Below are positions 34,628 to 44,400 of a DNA stretch of 47,451 nt, piece after piece. The position numbers were made by a program, and so were the translations under genes. The notes beneath the pieces were generated by a model. That model saw only the letters and a list, made by a program, of their open reading frames with translations, had not been told where the DNA came from and did not search any database. Every line of letters begins with the position of its first letter. The first letter of the stretch is position 1. Source of the stretch: UBA5266 sp964610025 (GTDB lineage: Bacteria; Bacteroidota; Bacteroidia; Bacteroidales; WCHB1-69); assembly GCA_964610025.1 (NCBI GenBank), contig CAZSTX010000010.1, positions 1 to 47,451 of the forward strand, given 5' to 3'.

Positions 34628-37060
34628 TTATAATTGTAAATTAAATTTTAGTGCATCGGTCATATTGCTAAAATAATGAAAATTCATATTTTCTATATAC
34701 TTTTCGTCAATCTCATCAACATTGCTTTTATTGTCAGCAGGAAGAACGATGTCGTAAATTTCGGAACGTTTTGCAGCTAATATTTTTTCTTTTATTCCAC
34801 CAACCGGAGTTATCTTGCCTCGTAATGTAATTTCGCCTGTCATTGCTATATTTTGTCGCGGTTTAATACCAGTAAAAGTGGATACAAGTGCTGTTAGTAG
34901 TGTAATGCCTGCTGAAGGTCCGTCTTTAGGAGTAGCGCCTTCTGGAATATGTATAAATACATCTTTATCTTTAAATATAGATGCATCAATATTAAATATA
35001 TGTGCATTTGCTTTTAAATATTCATAGGCTATCGTTGCCGACTCTTTCATAACGTCTCCTAAATTTCCTGTAATAGAAAGATTGCCTTTTCCTTCAGAGG
35101 TAGCTGTTTCTATAAATAATATATCGCCTCCAACGGATGTCCATGCTAATCCAATAGCTATACCTACCTTGCTGTCTTTTAGGTCATTTTCTTTTTTGTA
35201 GAGAGGGCTGCCTAATATTTTAATTACATATTCTTTTTTTATATTTTTAGAATACTCGTTATTGTTAGCAATTAAAAATGCTTGATGACGAATAAGTTTA
35301 GCAATTGTTTTTTCAAGAATTCTTACACCAGCTTCTCTAGTGTAATTGGTAATTATTTGATGAATAATTGTATCTGAAAAGCTAATATGTTTTTTTGTTA
35401 AACCATGCTCGCTAATTTGACGTGGGACCAAATGTCTTTTGGCTATTTCGATTTTTTCTTCCATTAAATAGCTATTTAAATCGATGATTTCCATTCTGTC
35501 AACTAAAGCAGGGTGTATGGTAGCTAATGAATTAGCAGTAGCTATAAACATTACTTTTGAGAGGTCGAAAGTGGTTTCTAAGAAATTATCATAAAAGGCA
35601 CTGTTTTGTTCGGGGTCGAGTACTTCTAACATGGCAGAAGAAGGGTCGCCTTGATGAGTTATACCTGATATTTTATCGATTTCATCAAGTACAAAAACAG
35701 GGTTTGCCGATTCTGCTTTTCGTATGCTTTGTATGATACGTCCCGGCATAGCGCCGATATAGGTTTTGCGATGTCCTCTAATCTCTGATTCGTCGTGTAA
35801 TCCTCCCAAAGACATGCGAATGTATTTGCGTTTCATTGCTCTTGCAACAGATTTTCCTAATGATGTTTTTCCAACTCCCGGCGGTCCAACAAAACATAAT
35901 ATAGGAGATTTCATATCTCCTTTTAGTTTTAATACTGCTAAGTATTCAATAATTCGGTCTTTTATTTTCTCTAACCCATAGTGGTCTTCGTCAAGTATTT
36001 GACGTGCTTTATTTAAGTCTATATCAGTAGATACATATTCATTCCATGGTAAATCTACAAGTAGTTCCAAATAGTTTAATTGCACGGTAAAATCGGGCGA
36101 CATTTGATGCATTCGCTCTAATTTTGCAATTTCTTTTTCAAATTGCTTTTTAGTTTCTTCGTTCCATTTCTTTTTTTCTGCTCTATCTTTTAAATCTTTA
36201 ACGATTTGTGTAATAGTATTGTCGCCTAATTCGTCTTGAATAACTTTTAGTTGCTGATTTAACAAATATTCTTTTTGTTGCTTGTCTAATTCTGTTTTTG
36301 CTTTTTTTTGTATTTGTACTTTTAGCTCTTCCATTTGTAAAGACTTTATTTGTTTTTTTAAAATGGTCTTAACTTTGGTAAAAATATCTTGCGTTTCAAG
36401 AATGTTTTGTTTTTCAGAAATATCTAAATCTAAATTAGAAGCTATAAAATTCATTACAAAAGATGGATGGTCAATGTTTTTTAAAGCGAAAATAGTTTCT
36501 GGCGAAAAATGAGTAGAAGATAATTTCATATACTTTTCTGTTACTTCTTTTAACGAAGCCATAGTAGCTTTAAATTTATCGCTTTCGATGATATTTTTAT
36601 CTAAATCATTTGTTTGATATTTAGAAATGGAAGCTTTAAGATAGGGATGAGTGGAGATGATTTTTTTCATTTCAAATAGTCTAAGTCCTCGAATAATGAT
36701 AGTTGTACTCCCATCTGCCATCCGATATGCTTTTAAAATACTTGATAATGTACCTATTTTATAAAGATCTTTCTCTTCTGGATCTTGAATGTTTTCATCT
36801 ATTTGGGTAATGACACCAATAAGGTTTTTTTGTTTATAATTGTCATTGACTAATTCTATTGATTTTTCACGACCAACTGTTACAGGAATGACAATGCCTG
36901 GAAACATAACAGTATTACGCAGGGGAAGAATAGGAATAGATTCTGGAATTTCATATTGATGAATTTCTTCCATTTCCATAGGATTTAATAAAGGAAATAT
37001 TTCGGTGTCTCCTGATAAAATATCTTGTAATAAATTTTCTTTAATATTCCAATTTGTCAT
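34628..37060 (-). CDS. lon: ATP-dependent protease Lon
   Basis: 810 aa, the normal length. A cytoplasmic AAA+ protease that degrades misfolded and short-lived regulatory proteins. Domains are an N-terminal LON substrate-binding domain (IPILPLRNTVMFPG), a coiled region near 250-310, an AAA+ module with Walker A GPPGVGKT (392-399) and Walker B VFVLDEID, and a protease domain with catalytic S716 (PKDGPSAGI) and K759 (GGIKEKILAAKR). All key residues are present. No heat-shock operator is evident upstream. Confidence 0.97.
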   Translation of the reverse strand: MTNWNIKENLLQDILSGDTEIFPLLNPMEMEEIHQYEIPESIPILPLRNTVMFPGIVIPVTVGREKSIELVNDNYKQKNLIGVITQIDENIQDPEEKDLYKIGTLSSILKAYRMADGSTTIIIRGLRLFEMKKIISTHPYLKASISKYQTNDLDKNIIESDKFKATMASLKEVTEKYMKLSSTHFSPETIFALKNIDHPSFVMNFIASNLDLDISEKQNILETQDIFTKVKTILKKQIKSLQMEELKVQIQKKAKTELDKQQKEYLLNQQLKVIQDELGDNTITQIVKDLKDRAEKKKWNEETKKQFEKEIAKLERMHQMSPDFTVQLNYLELLVDLPWNEYVSTDIDLNKARQILDEDHYGLEKIKDRIIEYLAVLKLKGDMKSPILCFVGPPGVGKTSLGKSVARAMKRKYIRMSLGGLHDESEIRGHRKTYIGAMPGRIIQSIRKAESANPVFVLDEIDKISGITHQGDPSSAMLEVLDPEQNSAFYDNFLETTFDLSKVMFIATANSLATIHPALVDRMEIIDLNSYLMEEKIEIAKRHLVPRQISEHGLTKKHISFSDTIIHQIITNYTREAGVRILEKTIAKLIRHQAFLIANNNEYSKNIKKEYVIKILGSPLYKKENDLKDSKVGIAIGLAWTSVGGDILFIETATSEGKGNLSITGNLGDVMKESATIAYEYLKANAHIFNIDASIFKDKDVFIHIPEGATPKDGPSAGITLLTALVSTFTGIKPRQNIAMTGEITLRGKITPVGGIKEKILAAKRSEIYDIVLPADNKSNVDEIDEKYIENMNFHYFSNMTDALKFNLQL

Positions 37061-37278
37061 AATATACTTAAATTAAATTAAATTTAGCTAATGTAAAAAC
37101 CAATAACTTAAAATAATGTTCAATTGTTTTACATATAAGAATGTTTTTTTTTAACGCACTAATAGGTTTAATTAGATGATATTCAATTAAATAATCTTTT
37201 TTAATAAGATTTTATTCATTTTTTATAAAAAAGAAAGAAAAACTGCAAACTAAAGATTTATTTGTCTTTTATAAAAAA
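37061..37278. other. Short intergenic stretch between lon and the tRNA terminator
   Basis: About 220 bp of AT-rich sequence which must contain the lon promoter. I see no clear TAnnTTTG box near the lon start and no gene. Confidence 0.35.
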
Positions 37279-37310
37279 AAAAGGATGTTAAAAATATATA
37301 ACATCCTTTT
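37279..37310 (-). terminator. Terminator of the tRNA-Asp gene
   Basis: Arms AAAAGGATGTTA (37279-37290) and TAACATCCTTTT (37299-37310) pair perfectly. On the minus strand, the direction of the tRNA, a long T run follows the stem. It starts 8 bp past the 3' end of the tRNA. Confidence 0.85.
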
Positions 37311-37317
37311 TTAATTG

Positions 37318-37392
37318 CGGTGCGGACGGGGCTCGAACCCGCGACCCCATGCGTGACAGGCATGTATTCTAACCAAACTGAACTACCGCACC
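37318..37392 (-). tRNA. tRNA-Asp (anticodon GTC)
   Basis: Minus strand. The acceptor stem GGTGCGG/CCGCACC pairs fully. The anticodon arm ATGCC-TGTCACG-CAT presents GTC, and the T arm is CGGGG/CCCCG type around GTTCGAG. The discriminator is G. The following bases read CA, not CCA, so the 3' end is completed by a nucleotidyl transferase. It is a single isolated tRNA with its own terminator between lon and the metallo-hydrolase gene. Confidence 0.95.
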
Positions 37393-37564
37393 TGCTTTTT
37401 TTAATGAATGCAAAAATATAATTTTTTTTGATAGGATTTATGTTTTTATTTAAAAAAAAGATTTTTTATTTAATATAAAATAAGAGAAGTATTTAGATTA
37501 AGAGTATAAATATAAAAAATCTTTAAAATATTAAATAAAATAGTTTTTAAGCATGAAAAAAGTT

Positions 37565-37572
37565 TATTTTTG
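37565..37572 (+). promoter_or_regulatory. -7 box that decides the start of the beta-CASP hydrolase
   Basis: TATTTTTG matches TAnnTTTG and lies 34 bp before the ATG at 37607. It falls inside a longer frame that begins at 37553, so the longer start is unlikely. Confidence 0.5.
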
Positions 37573-37606
37573 TAAATTCATTTTTAAATTTCTAAAAAAA
37601 ACAGGA

Positions 37607-39007
37607 ATGCGTATTGATTTTTTAGGTGCAATTGACGAAGTTACAGGAAGTAAATTTTTAATAACTACCCAGTCTGATAAAAAAATATTGTTAGACTGTG
37701 GTATGTATCAAGGTAAAGGATTAGAAACAGATTCTATGAATCGAGATTTGGGATTTAATATTGAAGACATAGATATTCTTATTTTATCGCATGCTCATAT
37801 TGACCACTCAGGATTAATCCCTTATATTGTTAAAAATGGATTTAAAGGAAAAATTTACAGTACTCACGGAACGCGTGATTTATGTTCTATTATGCTTCCT
37901 GATTCTGGGAAAATACAAGAGACTGACGTGAAAGATTTTAATAAAAAAAGAGCGAGAATAGGATTGCCAGCAGTAGATCCTATTTATACATCAAGAGATG
38001 CTTTTGCTAGTTTAAAATATTTTATTAGTATGCCTAATAATTTGAAAATACAAATCGAAGATGGTGTGCAAGTAGTCTTTAGCGATACAGGACATATTTT
38101 AGGAGGAGCGGCAGTAACTTTATATATTACTGAAAATGGGAAAGAAACGGTAATTACTTACACAGGAGATATAGGGAGGTATAATAAGCATCTATTAAAA
38201 GACCCTGATGTTTTTCCCCAATCAGATTATATAATAACAGAATCAACTTATGGAAATAAAATTCATGAAAAAATAAATATAGCAGAAGAAAAATTAGCAC
38301 AAATAGTACAAGAAACTTGTGTGCGAAATTTAGGAAAATTACTTATCCCGTCTTTTGCAATAGGAAGAAGTCAAGAAATTATATACATACTCAATAAACT
38401 CAAGAAAAGCAAACGGCTACCTGATGTCCCGATTTTTGTTGATAGTCCCTTAGCTATTTCAGCAACAGATATTTATAGACTACATACAGAATGTTTTAAA
38501 GATGATATTGTTGATATGATACATACCGAAAGAAATCCTTTTGGCTTTGATAATTTATTTTATGTTAGGACAAAAGAAGACTCTAAAAGATTAAATACCA
38601 CCAATCGTCCTTGTGTTATTATTTCAGCATCAGGCATGATGGAAGCAGGACGAATTAAACATCATTTAGCAAATAATATTGAAAATCGTAGAACAACAGT
38701 GTTAATAGTCGGTTATTGTGCCCCTACTACATTAGGACATAAAATAGCAAATGGAGAAAAACAAATTTCTATTTTTGGCAATAGATATCAAGTAAATGCA
38801 CAAATTCGAGAAATTGATGCCTTATCAGGACATGGAGATTATGTTGAAATGCACCGCTATTTAAGTTGTCAAGATAAATCGAAAGTGAAAAATGTATTTT
38901 TAGTACATGGAGAAAAAAATGTACAAAAAGACTATCAACAATATTTAGAAAAAAATGGATTCAATAAAGTTACAATCCCAATATTTAGAGAATCTTTCCA
39001 AATATAA
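37607..39007 (+). CDS. MBL-fold/beta-CASP RNA-processing hydrolase
   Basis: 466 aa from the ATG at 37607 (MRIDFLGAIDEVTGS), chosen because this is where the family begins, GGA precedes the ATG and a promoter box lies just upstream. The zinc-binding motif SHAHIDHSG (H62, H64, D66 and H67) and SDTGHILGGA belong to the metallo-beta-lactamase fold. The beta-CASP part shows TESTYGN, PSFAIGRSQE, ISASGMMEAGRIKHHL and LSGHGDY. The family (YSH1/CPSF-like) contains RNA endonucleases and exonucleases; the RNA target is unknown. An ECF sigma gene follows 61 bp later. Confidence 0.88.
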   Translation: MRIDFLGAIDEVTGSKFLITTQSDKKILLDCGMYQGKGLETDSMNRDLGFNIEDIDILILSHAHIDHSGLIPYIVKNGFKGKIYSTHGTRDLCSIMLPDSGKIQETDVKDFNKKRARIGLPAVDPIYTSRDAFASLKYFISMPNNLKIQIEDGVQVVFSDTGHILGGAAVTLYITENGKETVITYTGDIGRYNKHLLKDPDVFPQSDYIITESTYGNKIHEKINIAEEKLAQIVQETCVRNLGKLLIPSFAIGRSQEIIYILNKLKKSKRLPDVPIFVDSPLAISATDIYRLHTECFKDDIVDMIHTERNPFGFDNLFYVRTKEDSKRLNTTNRPCVIISASGMMEAGRIKHHLANNIENRRTTVLIVGYCAPTTLGHKIANGEKQISIFGNRYQVNAQIREIDALSGHGDYVEMHRYLSCQDKSKVKNVFLVHGEKNVQKDYQQYLEKNGFNKVTIPIFRESFQI

Positions 39008-39068
39008 AAATATTTTAATCGAATGTTGAATTTGATGCAACAAAAATCAATTTTTTACATCATTATAT

Positions 39069-39671
39069 ATGCAAGTTAACAAAAACGTAATGGATGCAAA
39101 TGAGGAGGAAATAATCCAAGGTTGTTTAAAAAAAAATATTAAATATATGGAAATCTTGTATAAAAAATATGCTCCAAAATTATATAATTGTGCTTTACGT
39201 TACACTAAAAAGGTAGAAGATGCAGAAGATGTGTTACAAGATGCTTTTATAAAGATATTTGAAAACATGAAACAATATAATGGAAAAGGAACTTTTGTGG
39301 GCTGGATGAGGACAATTGTCATTAACCAAGCATTAATGTTATATCGTAAAAATTTACAATATCTTAAGTATCATGTTGAAAACAATAATGATGAAAATCT
39401 AAATACAGATATAAATATAAAAGATGATTCAATTGTACAAAGCGATTTTTTAACACATAAAATATTATTAGATTTAATACAAAGTTTACCAGATGGATAC
39501 CGTATAGTTTTTAATATGTATGAATTAGAAGGATATTCTTATGAAGAAATAGCAGAAATGTTGAATTGCACACCTTCTACTTGTCGCTCCCAACTGTTTA
39601 GAGCAAAAAAAGTATTACAAACTAAAATTAATAATTTTAATAAACAGAACGAAGATTATAATAGAATATGA
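39069..39671 (+). CDS. ECF-type RNA polymerase sigma factor
   Basis: 200 aa. Region 2 has KVEDAEDVLQDAFIKIFENM and FVGWMRTIVIN, and region 4 has LEGYSYEEIAEMLNCTPSTC, then RSQLFRAKKVL. The start could also be the Met at residue 8 (39090). It differs clearly from the other ECF factor at 4.4 kb. Its stop overlaps the start of the next gene by 4 bp (ATGA), so the pair is co-translated and the partner is probably its anti-sigma factor. Confidence 0.93.
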   Translation: MQVNKNVMDANEEEIIQGCLKKNIKYMEILYKKYAPKLYNCALRYTKKVEDAEDVLQDAFIKIFENMKQYNGKGTFVGWMRTIVINQALMLYRKNLQYLKYHVENNNDENLNTDINIKDDSIVQSDFLTHKILLDLIQSLPDGYRIVFNMYELEGYSYEEIAEMLNCTPSTCRSQLFRAKKVLQTKINNFNKQNEDYNRI

Positions 39672-40714
39672 AAAAATATAATAATATAGGAGAATTATTT
39701 AGAGAAAACTTTGAAGAGTTTTCGCCAGAACCTTCGTCAGAAATATGGCAAAATGTTCAAAAAGAAGTTCTTAAGCCTAAGAGAGTTCATTTGAAAAAGT
39801 TATCCTATGGGCTTGCTTCTTTTGTTGTAGCAACAGGGTTAATAGTTGGTGCTATTTGTTTGATAACAACTGAAAAACAAAATGATAATAATTTAATTGT
39901 AAATGTTGATACAAAACAAAATATTCCTATGATAGAGCAAAAAAATGAAATCATAGTAGAGCAGCAAAACAATATTCCTAAACAAATCATAGTAGCAGAA
40001 AAACAAACTATAGAAGAACAAAAATATACTGAACATATAGAACTTATAGCAGAAAAAAAATTACACAATCAAGAAATGAGTATTACACATGAAGAATTGC
40101 ATGCTTTAAATTCTAAACAAGAGGTTGTTAACAAAGATATTAAAAAAAATGTGGATAATGAACCAGATACTAAAAATGAAATCTTGATAGATACAGGCAA
40201 AGAAAAAGAACGTAACTCAAAATTAAAACTAATAATAAGTAAAGATACGGTAGTGTGCGAAAATTCTACAATAACATTATCAATACGTAATGCTAAAAAT
40301 ATAGTGTGGAGCAATGGCAAAACAAGTAATGATATATTGGTAGACATCTATCAAAGTCAAATGTACTCTGTTAACTTTACTAATGTTAATGGCAAAGACA
40401 CTACTGCTTACATTTTTGTGCGAGCTGTTCCATGCACAGAGCTGACCATACCAACCGCATTTACACCCAATGGAGATGGATTGAATGATGAATTTAAGAT
40501 TGCTGCTTCGGGAGAATTAACTTCTTTTGAATTGATTATTTGTAATAAGAATAAAAAAGAATTATTTCGTTCTAATTCCATCGATAGAGGCTGGGATGGA
40601 ACTTATATGAATATAGAACAATCGCATGGATTGTATTTATATATCGTACGCTATAAAGATAATTTTAATCAAATGATTGAAAAAAGAGGAGAGTTTTTAT
40701 TAATTCGAAACTAA
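39668..40714 (+). CDS. Membrane-anchored sigma partner with a C-terminal CHU_C (T9SS type B) domain
   Basis: 348 aa. A short cytoplasmic N-terminus (GELFRENFEEFSPEPSSEIW, about residues 8-27, the pattern of Bacteroidota anti-sigma-like proteins), one membrane helix (about 46-67), a Gln/Glu/Lys-rich periplasmic linker (about 70-190), an Ig-like segment (VVCENSTITLSIRN) and a C-terminal gliding-motility domain: IPTAFTPNGDGLNDEFKI, RGWDGTYM, YLYIVRYKDN. The last part is the CHU_C domain, normally a T9SS type B sorting signal on secreted proteins. Joining it to a sigma partner is unusual. Signal peptide-like export instead of a single-pass anchor cannot be excluded. Confidence 0.8.
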   Translation: MKKYNNIGELFRENFEEFSPEPSSEIWQNVQKEVLKPKRVHLKKLSYGLASFVVATGLIVGAICLITTEKQNDNNLIVNVDTKQNIPMIEQKNEIIVEQQNNIPKQIIVAEKQTIEEQKYTEHIELIAEKKLHNQEMSITHEELHALNSKQEVVNKDIKKNVDNEPDTKNEILIDTGKEKERNSKLKLIISKDTVVCENSTITLSIRNAKNIVWSNGKTSNDILVDIYQSQMYSVNFTNVNGKDTTAYIFVRAVPCTELTIPTAFTPNGDGLNDEFKIAASGELTSFELIICNKNKKELFRSNSIDRGWDGTYMNIEQSHGLYLYIVRYKDNFNQMIEKRGEFLLIRN

Positions 40715-40997
40715 AAAAATAAAAAAACTTCAAGATATTCAAAAAATATTAAATTTGCAATAATAAATTGTTTATTAGAAATAAACAGTTATATTTTCGC
40801 TTCAAAAATCTGAAGAAATTTATAGATTATTGTTGAATATAATCAAAAAAATCCATTGAATTTTTCAAAAAGCAAAACATAACAAATTGATATATATTAT
40901 GAAAAATAATCCTCACAAAACCTTCGCCAATCCAATTATTATGTTGTATAAACGAGAGTTTGTGGGGGGTAAGTAAGTTAGCAGTAATTATACGGAA
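40715..40997 (+). other. Intergenic region with hairpins
   Basis: 283 bp. It contains a TAAATTTG promoter-like box (40750-40757), a hairpin with 8-bp arms TGTTTATT/AATAAACA (40769-40787) that may end the sigma operon, and a longer imperfect inverted repeat, CCTCACAAA near 40911 with TTTGTGGGG near 40968. No open frame of note. It forms the left border of the accessory island. Confidence 0.4.
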
Positions 40998-41195
40998 ATG
41001 ACAGAAACATTGGAATTTAAAGCTTATTGGTATTTACCATCTAACCCAGATAATGCTATTGCTGGTATATTGACTTATTCGTCGAATAAATCAATAAAAT
41101 TAAATATTGGTAGCTTAAGTGATATTGCAAAAATCAATAATGGTATTTTAAAATCAACCTATACGGATGAAAAAGAACAATTAATATATCTCTAA
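40998..41195 (+). pseudogene. Truncated ApeA-like defence gene (N-terminal fragment)
   Basis: 65 codons. EFKAYWYLPSNPDNAIAGIL, followed by a strand with KSIKLNIGSL, matches the N-terminal domain 1 of ApeA-type proteins, in which a G/A-YW-LP motif is followed by a beta strand pair. Full ApeA proteins are several hundred residues long with a C-terminal HEPN RNase domain and act in abortive anti-phage defence. Here the frame stops and the 194-bp repeat begins 14 bp later, so the rest, including the nuclease, is gone. The match is by eye over about 40 residues. Confidence 0.55.
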
Positions 41196-41208
41196 AAAGC
41201 ACTACGCC

Positions 41209-41402
41209 TAACAAGTAGTTTTCTATAATGCGGAGTGTAGACTTTCAGAAAGTGTGTGGAAAATTAGAAATTCATCTCCCGAAAGAAAACTCGCGTAACC
41301 CGCACTGTGTCAGTCTACCGAACGTTATATGCCATGCAACAGCAGTGTGTATATCAATCGAAAAAAAATAAAATGTAGATTCGAAAAATTATTATACTTT
41401 TG
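41209..41402 (+). repeat. 194-bp direct repeat, left copy (attC-like)
   Basis: Aligns without gaps to 45224-45417 at roughly 90 percent identity. The left part begins at 41206 with GCCTAAC (matching the attC inverse core RYYYAAC) and includes AACGTTATATGCC at 41321-41333, so a 128-bp segment resembles a long integron attC site. The right 70 bp end exactly with the promoter box TACTTTTG (41395-41402). The pair brackets the type IIG gene. It may instead be a dispersed repeat of another kind. Confidence 0.75.
41395..41402 (+). promoter_or_regulatory. -7 box of the type IIG gene, at the edge of the repeat
   Basis: TACTTTTG matches TAnnTTTG and lies 23 bp before the ATG. It is the last 8 bp of the 194-bp repeat, so the repeat supplies the promoter of the gene that follows it. 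Confidence 0.5.
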
Positions 41403-41425
41403 GAGTTAATAAAATGTAGTTAAAT

Positions 41426-44400
41426 ATGAGCCTCTTTCAGCAGAAAATCTTAAAAAAACAAATAATCGTTAACATTGAGAAAATCAACCATGTGTATAAA
41501 TTATATGCCGATTATTTTCATAACCCAACTATTCAGGAAAATATTCGAAACAGCAAAGAAGAACAATTTCAAGAAGGTTTTTTGCGAGAACTTTTTGTGA
41601 ATGTGTTAGGATATACGCTCAATCCCGCTCCGAATTACAATCTTATAACCGAAAAGAAAAACGAAACCAATTCCCGAAAAGCCGATGGAGCTATTCTTGT
41701 AAACGGCGAAGTTAGGGCGGTTATAGAGTTGAAGGATTTGAAAACCACCGACCTTAAAACGGTAGAGAACCAAGCCTTCGGATATAAAAATTACAATCGT
41801 AATGCTATTTATGTTATCACTTCCAATTTTGAAAAACTGCGGTTTTATATTGATACTGCGGTTGAACATATAGAATTCAACCTTTTTACGCTTACTGCTG
41901 ATGAGTTTGCTGTTCTTTGGCTTTGTTTGGCATACGAAAACATTAGCAAAAACCTCCCCAAATCGCTCAAAAACGAATCGGTAAGCAATGAAGACCAAAT
42001 AACCAAAGAATTATATAAAGATTATTCGGAGTTTAAGCGAGTATTATTTGCTGATCTCATAGAGCAAAATCCGGGATACGATAAACTGTTGTTGTTCAAA
42101 AAATCACAAAAACTGATTGACCGCTTACTATTTATTTTCTTTGCCGAAGACCGTAACTTACTTCCACCTAACTCTATAGCCGAAATTATTGCCCAATGGG
42201 AAAAATTGAAAGAATTAGATGAGTATCGTCCTTTATATGAACGTTTTCAAAAATATTTCGGTTATATGAATACCGGCTACAAAGGTAAAAAACATGATAT
42301 TTTTGCCTATAATGGCGGACTTTTCAAAGCCGATGAAATATTAGATAATATTATTGTTTCTGACAAAGTTTTGTGGGAAAATTCGCTTCGGTTGAGTCAA
42401 TATGACTTTGAAAGCGAGGTAGATGTAAACATTCTCGGACATATTTTTGAAAACTCGTTGACCGAAATTGAAGAAATAGGGTCGGAATTATCACGGGAAT
42501 TAATACCCGTGTCGAATACTCCGAAAGAAAGTAAGCGCAAAAAAGACGGCGTATTTTACACGCCTCGCTATATTACAATCTATATTGTTGAAAACACGCT
42601 TGGTAAACTATGTGCGGAGAAAAAAGCCGAGCTTGAAATTGACGAATCGGAATATTTTACCGATAAAAAACGGCAACTCGCAACCAAAAAGAAATTAGAC
42701 GAAAAACTGAAAATCTACCGCCAATGGTTGCTTGGGCTTTCTATTTGTGATCCCGCTTGCGGTAGCGGAGCTTTCCTGAACGCCGCACTCGATTTTTTGA
42801 TAGCCGAACACAATCTACTCGACGAAATGTCTGCCAAATTATCAGGCGGAAGCCTTGTTTTCCCAGATATTGAGAATGCTATCTTGGAAAATAATCTTTA
42901 TGGTGTGGATATTAATGAAGAAAGTGTAGAGATTGCCAAATTAGCTTTGTGGTTGCGAACTGCCAAACCCAACCGCAAACTCAATTCGCTGAACAACAAT
43001 ATAAAATGTGGCAATTCGCTTATTTCTGACCCAGAAATTGCAGGTAACAAAGCATTCGATTGGCAAAAAGAATTTCCGCAAGTTTTTAAAGAGAAAGAAA
43101 AGAAAGCTTTCCATATTACAACTGCCATTCACGATAGCCGTACTTCGCAAAGAATGATTGATTACAAAGTACGTGAAAAAAGATATAACGGAACATTACC
43201 TGAACCCCAAATTTATCCATTTAGCGAAGAAGATGAGATTGTGATAAGTAAAATCATTGCTCAAATTGTAAAAGATGACAAGCTCAACATAATGGCGTAT
43301 AATATTTGTCGCGATCATATACACATTCTTTTGGTGTGCGAAACTGAAGAGGTGGATAAAATTGTAGGGAAAATAAAAGGCAAAACGGCACGAGTTTTCA
43401 ACAGCAATAAGGGGATTAATCCCCTTGTCGAAAACAAAACTGAAAAAAGCGTACCCATCTGGACGCAAAAATTCGGTTGTAAAGAAATAACTTCCGATGA
43501 ACAACTGTGGAATACGGTAGAATATATCCGTAATAATCGTATAAAACACGGACTGTCCGATAGCAGTGGTAGTGGCAGTAGCAGTAGCAGTAGCAGTAAC
43601 AAGGGGATTAATCCCCTTGTCAGAGAGATAGCCGAAATAGAAACCGACTACGAACACGCTTTCCGCACCGAATATAAAGGAGGCTTTGATGTGGTAATTG
43701 GAAATCCGCCGTATGTACTGTGTCAGCCTTCGAATACAGAAGAAACCGTATTGAACTATTATAAAACCTACGAAGTTGCCAGTTACAAGATAGATTTATT
43801 TCATTTATTTTTTGAAAAAGGAATACATTTGTTAAAACAAAAAGGAAAACTTGGGTTTATTACACCCAATACTTACCTAACGAATAAGTATATTAAGCCT
43901 TTACGTGGATTTATTTTAGAAAACACCAATATTCACTCATTAACAATTCACGAAGAAAGTGTATTTGTTGATGCAAGTGTTGATGTTGCAACAATTATTT
44001 TAGATAAACAAAAGCAAGAAAACTACAAAATATTATTACAAACGAGTCAGAATGGGAATTTTATCGAAATTGGCAACAAAAATCAATCAGAATGGTATAA
44101 TGATGCAGACTATATTTTCAATATAAAACAGAATTTTGGGACTTCATTTGAGGATTGTGTTTTATTGGGAGATATTTGCAATTCCTATTTTGGCATTCAA
44201 GCATTTGATAGAAAAAGTTCCATTTCCGAAACAAAAGAAAATGACAATTATTTGGAAATAATTGATGGTGGAGATATAAATACTTATGCTTACGCAGTCC
44301 CTACAAAGTTCTTTAACTATATAGAATCTAATATAAAAAGTGGTGGAGATTGGAATGTTTATGCACAAGAAAGAATTGTAATTCGTCAAATTGGACTAAC

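Noticed and set aside
39805..40347. Two antisense frames rich in Ser, Phe and Cys
   Set aside because: They are mirrors of the Gln/Glu/Lys-rich linker of the sigma partner gene and have no independent support.
43561..43620. Possible CRISPR-like repeats
   Set aside because: The repeats are a hexamer tandem followed by a single palindrome, with no spacer structure.
43196..43657. Antisense frame of 153 codons across the type IIG gene
   Set aside because: It is the mirror of the Ser-rich repeat and palindromes and carries runs of Thr-Ala; a shadow of the real gene.
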